This document shows, in pieces, positions 10,726 to 21,120 of a stretch of DNA of 64,000 nt (the stretch's first letter is position 1; each line of letters begins with the position of its first letter). The notes below the pieces were generated by a model. The model saw only the letters and a program-made list of their open reading frames with translations, did no database searches and was not told the origin of the DNA. The position numbers and the translations under genes were made by a program. Origin of the DNA: Heligmosomoides polygyrus polygyrus (Eukaryota; Nematoda; Chromadorea; Rhabditida; Heligmosomidae); NCBI GenBank assembly GCA_947396885.1, contig OX377206.1, positions 15,809,466-15,873,465 on the forward strand, written 5' to 3'.

Positions 10726-11591
10726 CAACAGTTGACAACTGGTGACAACTACAACTTTTTACCGACAGCTCTTGCTCTGTGGTAGGACTTTTTTGCTCGG
10801 TGTTACATGTCGGTCGGAAGAGACTGTCTTGCGGTTTAAGAAGTTGTGTCGCATTTATTGGCTCGTGCTGATTTCTGTCGAATATCAACAAAATTCCAAA
10901 AAGGAAAATCATTTTCACCAACAACTCCTCCTGCTTCAGTTGTTGATATTCGACAGAAATCGGCATGAGCCAATAAACGCGACACAAATTCTCGTTGAGC
11001 AAGACATCCTCTTTCAAACAACATATAAGATCAAGCAAAAAAGTCTTACCGTAGAGCAAGAGCTGTCGGTAAAAATTCGGACGGAAAAGTCGGACGTCCC
11101 AATTTGATGACCTAAAAATCAATAAGGGGCAAATGAGCAAATAATACTGACACGTATTCTTGTCGTACAGAACATTTTCTTCCAAATGCTATGAAAAACT
11201 GCGCACAAAATTTCAAGCCTAAGCGGAGAGAAGCACTGCGCAGATGGCAACTTTTTCGCTTTTTTACTTTTCACTTTAACGACCTAAAATTTAACAAAAT
11301 TCAGGATGAAAAAAGAAATACAGTAGATTAGGTTCCGATAGAGGTGATCATTCTCTTTGGAAAGCTACATAGCGCTATGCAAGAGACCGCCGGCGAAATC
11401 CGTAATGAATCGTTGAAAAAAAAACGGCGGAGACTTATGGACAACCTAATAAAAAACTATCTGTTCGAAGAAGAAGCTTGCAGGTGATGTTGTTTTGCTC
11501 CTTCTGTATGGCAAATATGTCTTCCTTTATATATGGCGAGAAAACAAATACTGTAGACTCAACAAGAGGACGTATATAAATTTTTTATACC

Positions 11592-12237
11592 TTTAACCCA
11601 TTGACGACCGCGCGGCAAATCGCGTGTCTGGCGCGTGGGACCGCGCGCTGGGACGCCTTGAGGCTCGAATCTCGTGCACTCACTACTTCACGGGATTCTA
11701 AATGAAGCTCCCTCTCCAATGGGTGAGCCACATACTGGAAAAGGCCGTAACAGGTTCGAAGCAAAACGTAGAAGATGTATTTGCTGCTACAAAAAGGTCA
11801 GCACAGAAAACGGCGCACGTTCGTCACGAATTGTGCAAATAAGGTGACCACACGATGTAGCAAGCGTTTGAAATATTTTTTCTAAATTGGGTTCAAGTTT
11901 TTCGCAAGAAATTTGACTAGATGTCTTAACCATGACCATTTTTGTAAGATATACGAAGCTGCTCGTGAGTAGTATCTATTTATTTGAGGTTTGAATAGTG
12001 TGTTGTGCTGATTTTTTTAATCAAAGCTTTCGTTAGAAGTAAATGATTCTCGGACCACTGTGCAGGTAGCATTGGTAGGATCCAACGAATCTAATGAATA
12101 CTAGTAAACTATGAAAAATCGAGAAAGTGCGCCGCAGCGAACATTTTTTTAACCGTGGGCTAAAATTGGGCCGCGCGGTCCCACGCGACAGAAAAACTGC
12201 GGGCCGAAATTGGGCCGCGCGGTCGTCAATGGGTTAA
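11592..12237. mobile_element. MITE with TTTAACCCATTGACGACCGC ends
   Basis: Inverted ends, TTTAACCCATTGACGACCGC on the left and its exact complement on the right, enclose about 600 bp without a transposase. A diverged relative may lie at 54360-54680 (TTTAGCGACCGCGCG and GGTCCCACGCGG). Confidence 0.75.
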
Positions 12238-13555
12238 AAGAATTGATTTTGTCTAGTTGCCAAATCCCTGAAGGTATTTGATGTCCGTAACAAAGCTGAG
12301 TTACACGTTGTTGGAATGTGTTTCCCAAAATCAAGATTCTTGTCATAGTAAAAAACCAATTCTCTAGCTGAGTCTTCTGCCGATAAAGTAGATTTATTAA
12401 TGGTATAATCATGAGGCTGTCCTGATATTTCAGAGTTTAGATGTCGAACGACTTGGTAAGTCATGAAAACCCTGGTGCTGCTCAATGAGATCGGGTGAGA
12501 TCGCAATGCATGAACTGCTCACCTTCATTTAGTTTTACCCACAAAGATATTTTCCCATAGCAGTTGCCGATGTACAGGCAGGCAAAATAACTATCGTTGG
12601 ACACAGCTTACAAATCTTTCCAGAGCTCAGAATTTTGGTGCACTAAATATACGCTGCTAAATACATTCGAATCCAATAAAGCTTTTGACAGAGTAGTTTT
12701 GGAACAGTGACTTCGTACGACTTTTACGCGGCCAACTCGGCTTCGATGTGCTGGATATAATAATGATTTACGGAACGCCACAGGTGGCCCACTTCAGTCA
12801 GAATGCGGCAACCATGAAACCATGAAACCTCAATCGGGATCGGAATGGGAGTTTTTATGTCTAATCGTCCTATTATAGTCTTGCTTAAATTTAGATATAT
12901 GTACTTTCCTCAACAACCCTTCACAAGACTGCGCGCTCCAAAGAACCATAGAGATAGAGAAGTGTTGATACGGTGCCACATAGTCTATTGTGACTCTTTC
13001 TGGCGCTTGTGATATTCTAGATGAAATTCCCTCAAAGCTCGGCCATCAGGCGCTTCCACACGATTCCGGATTCAACTGAGGGTGGAAGTGGGATTGTGAG
13101 TAGTTGTTTTGCGGGGGTGAGGTCGTTGAGATGTGGCTCTGGTGTTGGATGATAACTGGAAAACAGAATGTGACATGGTAACGGCTAGCTGCTGACGCTC
13201 CCTGAGGAGGAGTCGCACTCAGTGAACGCCAGCTGGAGCGCCTTCGCTATCGAACGTTCAGTGTCGAATTAGACTAATCTAGAGGGTGTGCTACGCTACG
13301 AACACCTCTATAACTGACAATGGCGGTAGCAACGGAAGAAACTGCGGTAGACGAATGGAGTTACACCGATTATGTATCACCTTCGGTCATCTGATTCGGG
13401 TAAAAGCTTTTACACAAGGCGAGTAAGTGCTCGATTTGATCTGGACAGAGTTCAGTCTGGTTTTAAAGATGTTTAGTTTTCCTTAATAACTGAATCGTCA
13501 ACCTGCCTCATGTGACCTCACATATGATCGACCGAACCTCTTTATTTTGCATGAC
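12238..13555. other. No recognisable feature
   Basis: Unique-looking DNA between the MITE ending at 12237 and the SL1 copy at 13556. Short frames only. Confidence 0.45.
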
Positions 13556-13577
13556 CTCAAACTTGGGTAATTAAACC
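13556..13577 (-). other. Exact 22 nt SL1 spliced-leader sequence
   Basis: The minus strand reads GGTTTAATTACC... through AAGTTTGAG, identical over all 22 nt to the nematode SL1 leader. It is followed by GTCATGCAAAAT. There is a GT, but I see no Sm site or SL RNA body, so it is not a normal SL1 RNA gene. It may be a retroposed leader or trans-spliced transcript. Confidence 0.85.
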
Positions 13578-14075
13578 CATTAAACGCAATGTCATACGGT
13601 TTTAACATGAAGGAAAAATATACATCCGAAATAGCAATTTTTAAACTCGAAGAGGCCCCTAAAAGCGAGAAAAATAACGACAAAGAGAGAAGGCCTCAAC
13701 CGCCCTGAAGCTGTGAGCCGAACCGGCCGCAGCCTAGCATTTTCTTTTATACACAGTCTGATCTTCCATCTGATTATCATGAGAAACGTACAGAATGTAA
13801 ACAGAATCCTATTCTGTCATCGCCAACTACAACTATCATGAGATTTTGCCACATAAACATTTTCAAGTCAATAAGCACGTTACAACTACAACCATTACTG
13901 TTGCAGCTACGTTGTCTTGTGACAACAGTAGCCGCCCATTTTGACGTGAAAATGATATATTCGTTTTCACGTCATGATAAAACAACAGCACATAGGCAAA
14001 TGCAGTATATTTCAGTTCAACGATTTAAGATTTATGGAAGTATTTAATGACCACAATCTGATACCCTACTCTGGA

Positions 14076-14370
14076 TAAGGATAATTATAAAGGACGGCGT
14101 TATTCAATCCCTTCTGAGATGCGCCAGCGCATTCTACTTCTACAGCATGTCGTGGAGGCGACATGAATGCGTATTTGGCCATACAATGACTTGCGGTGGC
14201 CAGCCGATGAACAAGTCAGCGCCCTATCCTTCCCAGACAAGTGTGGTACCAATTCACCGACCCCGGAGGAATGGAGGGCTTGGTTGGCCTGGGCGGGAAA
14301 TCCGAACCAGGAACCTGGTATCGTGTGCACGCAACAGTCGCGCCTCCTCCGACTGCGCTACACGCGCCCA
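14076..14370 (-). repeat. tRNA-derived SINE, copy 3
   Basis: Minus-strand full-length copy. CCTACTCTG is repeated at 14065-14073 and 14372-14380 as the target duplication. The tRNA-like head and GACGGCGTTATTCAATCC end are intact. Confidence 0.83.
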
Positions 14371-14887
14371 TCCTACTCTGACAAAGGCATAAATATTCCT
14401 CTGTCAATTGGAGGGCTGAAGTACGGGAGGATGGTGATTCTTCATAGGCTACTTTCGATGCGTAAAATTGTGATGTAGTCAGATGTGTGCTGTCGAAGCC
14501 TTGCTACATAGTTGTCTTCTGGTTTATCTGAAGACTGTACCGTTTGTAACTTGAATCAGCCATGTAAACGCACTTCATCAGAAAGAATAGCCTGTTTAGT
14601 GTTACGTCGGCATAAACTGTAACTGAAGGATATTGCGCTTGCTTATTCACCTTATGTTGGATTTGAGCATTTACATTTCGGTAATGATAAATCATAAATA
14701 TATTCTATGTAAACGCGAGAATAGCACAACCGGAGAAGATGCCGATTCCCGAACACAACCTGAATTGATTGAAGTTTCGTGTGTCACTCATACCTTTCAA
14801 GCCCACCACCTTTCCGAGTCGAATTTATCTAGGACACCTGCCTATAAAGAATTGCCTTGTTGATCACTGTTTAGACCAAACATATTC

Positions 14888-14950
14888 AAATTGCCTTCAC
14901 GATATCCCTTAGAAGAAGAATGCATGGCGCATCCCAATGATAGGTCGTTT
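14888..14950 (+). repeat. SINE fragment (3' part, plus strand)
   Basis: TTCACGATATCCCTTAGAAG and GCATGGCGCATCCCAATGA match the SINE's 3' half. No head. Confidence 0.5.
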
Positions 14951-15151
14951 AGTGTCGGCCTTCGTCCAATTACTAGGAAGAATAACACTACAATTCACTT
15001 TTTCTTGTACTTTATGTCAAACTACAATCACTGTTTGAGGAAGAATGAAACGAATTTTGTGACAATGCAAACAGTGTAGTCATTTTGAATTAAGGCGGTC
15101 TGCGTTGGTGAATTTTTTCAAAAGATTTCCTTCATCTAAAAAGATAATTCT

Positions 15152-15497
15152 GGGCCCAGATTCATCAATGCGCATACCCACGGGTATGTTTGGTATAGGG
15201 GGTGGATATACCCACGATGTGGACATACCCACGATTCATGGTAAACCTTACCCGCAAAATCGTGAGTATATCAGTGGGTAAAGAAAACCCTCCGATCGCC
15301 GTGGGTACATCCGTATACCCGCGACTTGTTCGCGCCCCACTGACAAAATGGCGCTCCAGTGAGATCAGCTGTTCTCGAGGCCTAAATCATAGATTCCTTT
15401 CATGAACACGAATCGTACCCACTACCCACTGCTGTTATCGAGTACGATCCATTTGAGGTATCTCTACCTATACCCATTGCTTGATGAATCCGGGCCC
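15152..15497. mobile_element. MITE with GGGCCC(A/G)GATTCATCAA ends, copy 1
   Basis: Inverted ends GGGCCCAGATTCATCAA and TTGATGAATCCGGGCCC surround internal TACCCACG/CGTGGGTA repeats. A second, shorter copy is at 61732-61870. No coding sequence. Confidence 0.78.
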
Positions 15498-15558
15498 TGT
15501 AGCCACTAGCGTACACATTGTTTTGGCTGAGTGTGGGGTCCTGCTGCGAATGGCTGCG

Positions 15559-15701
15559 TAAAAGCCCTGGTTTGTACTTGCGCCGCCACGCGGTGCGGCA
15601 CCACGATCGCCATAGATATCGATTTTTCTCGCCGCTCGGTCGATATTTATCCCGACCATCGTGCCGACACGCGCAGCGGCGCCAGTATAAACTGGGGCTA
15701 A
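15559..15701. mobile_element. Palindromic MITE (AGCCCTGGTTTGTACTTGCG), copy 1
   Basis: About 140 bp folding on itself: AAGCCCTGGTTTGTACTTGC pairs with CCAGTATAAACTGGGGCT, and GCCGCCACGCGGTGCGGCAC pairs with the CGTGCCG...GCGGCG half. Further copies are at 30694, 34849 and 38706. Confidence 0.75.
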
Positions 15702-16311
15702 GACGGAGGACTCGAAGAACGCCTATCGAAATACTGTGGAACAAGCGTGGGGGGGGGGGGAAGCCAGTTACCAGTCAGCAGATTTCCAGACATCTATCGC
15801 TGAATTTTATGCGACGAGTAGTAGATGCCCCTCTAATTCAGGGCAAATTTAACTACAACCAACCTAAGGTTGTTTATGAATTATTTTCACCATAGATTTG
15901 AATCATAGTTATATGCAGGCCTACATCTGAACATGAACTATCACAAACCAACACCTACTGCTACGGTGAATAGAGCTAGCAGAAGGTGTCGTCTATAAGT
16001 TCAATGAATTGGTCTGTTGCACTTGGTTACTAAATTTTTTCGGTTTTTATAGTGGACACGGTAATCGACACATCGGTGCCCCATCTGGCTGTGAAGTGAA
16101 ATGAATTGCCATCAACTTTTTCCTGAAGATTTGGAGTAATTTCGCATCTCAATTTATTCGTAAAGCGCTATAAATCCACTGGATGTAATTGAATTGCTAC
16201 CAAACTAATGCACTTTTGGGTTCTCTGAGTTTTTAATTACAGTTGAGTTCTTGCTTTACACATGGACACTGATGCATGTCCTTCAATGCTGTCAAATGCA
16301 GTGGGCTCTGT

Positions 16312-16590
16312 TAAAGGATAAGGAATAACGACGACCTTAGTTGCCTCCAATTTTGTGTGCGCCACACATTATACTTCAACATGATATCGTGGAGGCAATC
16401 GGAATGCGTGCTTGATCTATACAATGAATTGCTATGGGTATTAGTTAGAGAAGTCAGTGTGTAATCACCTCCCCCCTCCCCTCCCAAGCAAGTGTGGCAC
16501 CAAATCGTCGACCCCGGAGGAATGAAATGCTTAGTTGACTTGCATGGGACCGGAACCAAGAACGTCGACGATGTTTCACGTGCGCGAAAG
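16312..16590 (-). repeat. Diverged SINE copy
   Basis: Minus strand. Shares GTCGACCCCGGAGGAATG, GTGCGCCACACATTATACTT and the AAAGGATAAGGAATAACG end; the tRNA-like head is eroded. Confidence 0.6.
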
Positions 16591-16849
16591 CACACGTCAA
16601 TAAATCAATCAATCAATCGATTTGAGATTCATGGGACAGCCAACGCCTGATCCAAGTGTGCTGGGTATCTCCTGCTCCTAATCTGATGGACCACTAATGA
16701 TTTTGACTGCGCCATGCATTCGATCTTTTTACATACCTGCTGGACCACTGGGTGCCTTCTTAAGTTGTTCGAATTTTAGAATTATACTTTTGCCTTTTCA
16801 TATAGTGCCCACCATAGAAATTTGCTTTCGAAAATTTTCGGGTATTCCA

Positions 16850-16995
16850 ATGCTTTCAAATGCTCACAAATTTCGAATATTCGAATTCGAATACATTCGA
16901 AAACGCGATTTTTTGAATATTCGAATTCGAATGAAGATCATTCGAATGCCCATCCGAATAGGTGATTCGAGCCCAATCATAGTGTGCACTATAGC
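16850..16995. repeat. TTCGAA-rich palindromic repeat
   Basis: TTCGAATATTCGAATTCGAA blocks with AAAACGCGATTTTTTGAAT, enclosed by TATAGTGC (about 16802) and GCACTATA (about 16985). Same family as 7815-8070. Confidence 0.6.
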
Positions 16996-18600
16996 TCTTC
17001 GCTGAACAATGGAGAGTAAAGACAGACTTATATAATGGTTGGAATCGTATTGGAGTCCTCCGCTTTTATTGGCAACATCTCCAATTGTCATGGATCTCCA
17101 TGAGTGCATGTGATGGGCGTTTTTCTTGTAAACACTCTGTCCCTCCTAGACAGAATTGACACCAGATGCTGATCCTGACTGGCAGGGAAGGGTCGTAGTA
17201 CTTGTTGGCTTGGTGATGGTGTCGTTTGTCCAAATCCTGTGGGCATAACAGCGATGCATCCACTTTATGTGAGCAGTAGCACTATGTCTAATGAAGAAAG
17301 CAGCTTCGAAAATTGCTCTGAAAATTGGGTTTTCACTGATGGTTCACCACTCCCCCCCCCCACCTCGAAAAGATGTTTGTTTTCTGGGCTTTAATACGTC
17401 TCCCAGCGTAGAAGAAGTTCCTCAGTAAAGATGAATGATGCTGAGATAAAAAGAAGACACACAAAGAGCAGCGAAATGGCATCGATAAGAAAAACGCTGA
17501 CCCTAGCCTTTTTTTTACTTTCCTTTAAACTTGAGCGGCTTTTTTGAGAGCTGTCAGGAAGTGAAAAGTAGACCTCCACAGATGCCTGCATTCTCTGGAA
17601 GATTGGCTTAGAACATGTTCTCTGGAAGAACAGAGCGTTTCGTTAAAATTATCGGGAACGTATAACTTATTTGTCGCCTGAATGAAAGGATTGTTATAGA
17701 TGGAGATTTGACTTACTTCCCTTCCCCTCCCCCCCCCCCCCCGCAAAAAAGTGCGAAATCTTAAGCAGCTAACATATTGCCAGCACTACACACGAATTTT
17801 GAGAACTATTTCCGAGGTTTCTAAAGGATTTTTAGGCATGGTTTTAGACGAAATCGATTTTCAATTAAAAAATCAGAACTAAAATTATTCAGTAGAATAG
17901 GTGCCTGTCAAAGCCCATAATGTGTCAATATTGATTGCCCAAATGAGATTTACACTTTTTGTTTAATGCCTTTTTTAAAGCCATTTTAGATGTGGCTTAC
18001 AATTTCCATACTCGTAAAAGCCTAGCAACAGTATCGCTAGAAATTTGCAGAGAATTACACAACACGAAATCTACCTAAGGTTTTCATGAGTAAAAAACAT
18101 CTAAAACGAGACAAAGACATGTTAAGACCTATCAATTTTAAAGTCATTATAAACGTTTTTGTACTTTGTTTTTTTATAAAGCACCAGCAATTTAAATATG
18201 ATCATTAATTTCTATGCCGGCAAACAGGATCGGCAAACACTAAACGCTTTTTAATTTTCGTAGGTACGTTTACGTTTACGAATGAGCGTTCGATTTTCAG
18301 TCTTAGAATTCCAATATATTTCTATGTATTAAAGATAGGTATTGAATTATTCGGAAGCGGTTCCGATTTAGACTATCATGATGGGCCAATTAAAGAGACA
18401 GTTTACATGTCCGGCTTGAAAGGTTTGGTTGGTCCAAGAAACATAAATGATTTAAAATGTGTTACTCTACTCCTCAAATACGACCTGCACTGATTTACCG
18501 CTTTTACTGCGATTTTACATACTTCTGGATTTTACACCGCAGTTGTCGTGTGATATCAAAAATTGTAAGTTTTTTTTTCGCCTCAAGGCGTCGTGCATAC
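16996..18600. other. No recognisable gene
   Basis: AT-rich DNA with a poly-C run at 17729-17742 and short frames. Nothing shared with other parts of the window was noticed. Confidence 0.45.
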
Positions 18601-18843
18601 TTCCCGTCGTCGTGATGAATCGCGGCGATGAGTTTTGGAGAGCGACGCGAAAGAATTTGAACTTCTCAGTGCTCGTCGCATCGCACATCGCTCTGCAAGG
18701 GAGCGCAACGGCGATCTTTCGAGGACCAACGCTAAACAACGCGCGCGACGCGAAAAAGTATGTCATGCCCGCGATGGGCGCGGGAAGCCGTCGCGCATGC
18801 CGACCGCCACTGTTGCGGCGGTCGCGGCGAAGTTTCCTTTGGT

Positions 18844-18972
18844 CTATGTCACACTATCGCTCACCCCGAGCGAAGCCTAATGATAGGCTCCCATATCGAC
18901 TCATCGCTTCGCGCGATCGATATGGGAGCTTATCATTAGGCTTCGCTCGGGGTGAGCGGTGGTATGACATAG
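18844..18972. repeat. Long perfect-type hairpin (56 bp stem)
   Basis: The left stem from CTATGTCACACTATCGCTCA through CCCATATCGA pairs with the right stem ending GGTGGTATGACATAG, with only about four mismatches over 56 bp. The loop is about 17 bp (CTCATCGCTTCGCGCGA). The flanks are CpG-rich on both sides (18600-19080). Confidence 0.8.
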
Positions 18973-19089
18973 GCCTTTGACTACTCAACCGCGTGCGGCG
19001 GAATGGCCATGAACTGAGCGCCGCGATGGCATCGCGACAATGGAAGTATGCCCCCGACCCAACCTTGCACACCCTTATTCCACTATGTC

Positions 19090-20299
19090 ATAGGAATTTC
19101 TGTCACTTGAGCCTCTCGAGGAAATGGAAAGACCCTTGGTTAAATTGTTTGGTTCCACCGTTTTTTCTCATCTACTGGTTTCCTGTTTGCTTCTGGAGTG
19201 TAAACAACCCTTTGACTAGACTTGTGATTACTCTCTCCATAAAGCATTGTTGCCGTAGTCTTTTACTTACAAAATCGACAAATAACGATGCAAATATGTC
19301 TCTTATTGAAAGCATTGAAGCAATTTAGAAACCACTCAGGCACATAGCCGTTGGCTGTACAGGTCAGAGAAGAAGGGTTCAGTAGAGTGTTGATTGTTCT
19401 CTGATTGTTCTGGTTTTTCAAGTAGTGAACTGAAGAGTTGTAAGCTTGAAGTGTGCTTAATATTTTGATACTTGCATCTGCGTAAGATCAATCTATCAGT
19501 CTTCTTTCGTTTTATCGATCTTCGTGGCTTAGTATTCTGCTTTGAGCTAATTCATAGAATAATTAAATCGGGTCGCAGTGCGGCTGCTTTTCGACGATCT
19601 CTTCATAAATTCATTTATTGAGAACGAAAAGCGTAAAGGATGCCTCACAAGTCAGTCTTATCAGGATGTCTCGTTGACGACGGGATATTGTAGCTTTCCC
19701 GCTCGAGCTCAACTTTCGTGTCTTGTGATGCACCATCTGTGTTGAATTCAGGACAGATATCCACACGTGACCATTGCTGGAGTCTTTTGCGGGAGCTTGT
19801 ATAGGACGCTGGTGCGCAATTGTGGCGAATATAATTATAGAACCCCTAGTGGCCAACTGCGAATAAACTAGCGGTGAACTGACGGGGCAACTACTCGGTC
19901 TATGACATTTACCTAGAAATGATAGGGACTTTACCCACTGGTGACCGGCTTTCCTTTGGTAGTTCCGCAGGATTTTATTCGGTAATGTCCTTTGATTTTT
20001 TCTTCCAAGACGGGGGCCTTCGTTACAGGACCTGCTCATACGGCCCAATCAATGTGCAAACTGCTGATTGCGATGGTTGATACAAATGTTTATCATCACC
20101 ACTTCTCTCTTTCTTTTTTCACTTCACTTTTGTTCGTCTCCTCAAAGGTTTTGCGCTCTTTTTGTACATCAGCACTTTTGCCAGGAAGCCAAATGTTTAG
20201 GCTTCGCGCTTAGCGGTTTTAATGTGACACTTCCTACATAACCGCACAAATCGTCAAACTACCCGCATTCGTCCGCAGTTCACCGCTAGGAGATTCAGA
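19090..20299. other. No recognised gene; one open frame
   Basis: A 145-codon minus-strand frame at 19611-20048 is Arg/Ser/Lys-rich. It matches nothing I know and lacks clear exon signals. Confidence 0.4.
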
Positions 20300-20830
20300 A
20301 TCATCCTCGTCATGGCCATCGCTCCAGCGTCCTGTTCCGGCGACGCCAGTTCCCCGACGCGGTGACGGGGACGTTGTCCAGCTCACTCTTCGTCAGCACC
20401 TCCTGTCGGTGCCCTCGGGTGAGCGTGGAGTGCCGGAGTGCTGGTGGCACTTGTGGCGGGTGTGGGGATGGGGAACAAGAGCGAGCGGGGAGGGGGCAGC
20501 CGGCCGCCGGCCGAGCCGAGCCGAGTCGCCGACCCAACGTGTGGCCCTCCGTGGTATGATGGAAGAGCGCCGAGCGGGCGTGGCTCCGGCCCGTCATATC
20601 ACCAGCTATCAATTGCATTAAACCGCCAGTCCCCAGCATTGTTTGCGTGCCTCCGGGGCTGTTCCCTCACTGTACTCCCACCCCGACCCGCTTCCGACGT
20701 CCTCGTCCACGTACGTCCACGTTCTCCACGTGCCACCGGCCGTCTTCTGGATTCCGCCTCGCCTACACGCCACCGCCGAACATCTATGATTCGTTCGTCA
20801 TCTATTCGCTACCGTACTATGTGAAACGAA
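20300..20830. promoter_or_regulatory. CpG-rich block, possible promoter or 5' UTR
   Basis: About 500 bp is far richer in G+C and CpG than the AT-rich surroundings (for example GCCGGCCGCCGGCCGAGCCG). It has open frames on both strands, as expected of GC-rich DNA rather than of a conserved protein. It ends about 100 bp before the ATG exon at 20927, so a promoter or leader region is a reasonable inference. No TATA box or trans-splice acceptor could be fixed. Confidence 0.35.
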
Positions 20831-20926
20831 TCGAACTTCACTTAGTAGTCCTCAGTTTAATTCGGTGGACTAGGCAGACCAACTATTCCACACAGCCACA
20901 GCTCGCTTGTCTCGTCGACGGCAGCG

Positions 20927-21120
20927 ATGCCGGAGCAGGACGAGATGGAGTTCCTGCCGCAGGGTCTGGCGTCGAATCCGATCGTACAGCGACGAGCATC
21001 CGTATTTCACGATCTGATTACGGTGTTTCGCAAGAATACGGTAGCTCGAATGGGTCGCTCTACCTCCGATCCACACAGATATAGTCGAGGTCATATTCAC
21101 TCCGAAGAACATGACACCAT
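20927..21120 (+). CDS. Candidate first coding exon of tmc-1 (unproven)
   Basis: An ATG opens 64 codons plus two bases that run to a good donor (AT|GTGAGG). The peptide begins MPEQDEMEFLPQG, then a basic stretch with QRRASVF and RKNTVARMGRS, possible kinase sites, and a His-rich end. It has no hydrophobic segment, so it would be a cytosolic N-terminus. It lies just downstream of a CpG-rich block. It ends in phase 2, which is what the exon at 32198 needs, but the intron would be 11 kb. I do not recognise the peptide, and the C. elegans TMC-1 N-terminus I recall does not match it. It may be an alternative first exon, or belong to another gene. Confidence 0.45.

Larger units (their letters stand above)
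9267..11449. mobile_element. Large TA-flanked fold-back element containing minisatellites
   Basis: The ends are TTAGGTTGTCCCATAAGTCC and its inverse, with TA at 9265-9266 and 11450-11451. Both arms carry the GGTCGTTAAA/TTTAACGACC stretch and the CCGCCGGCGAAAT motif of the 36321 copy. An inner inverted pair, ACCGACAGCTCTTGC (about 10757) and its complement (about 11055), is also shared. Relative to 36321-37376 about 1.1 kb is extra, from about 9550 to 10750, and contains two tandem arrays. Confidence 0.78.

Noticed and set aside
10742..11185. 121- and 175-codon frames facing each other inside the fold-back
   Set aside because: They are mirror readings of the inner inverted repeat and not related to any transposase.
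13500..13580. A functional SL1 RNA gene
   Set aside because: Leader is exact, but no Sm-binding site or SL RNA stem-loops follow.
19611..20048. 145-codon minus-strand frame as a gene
   Set aside because: Composition and lack of any recognisable motif or splice signals; could not be supported.
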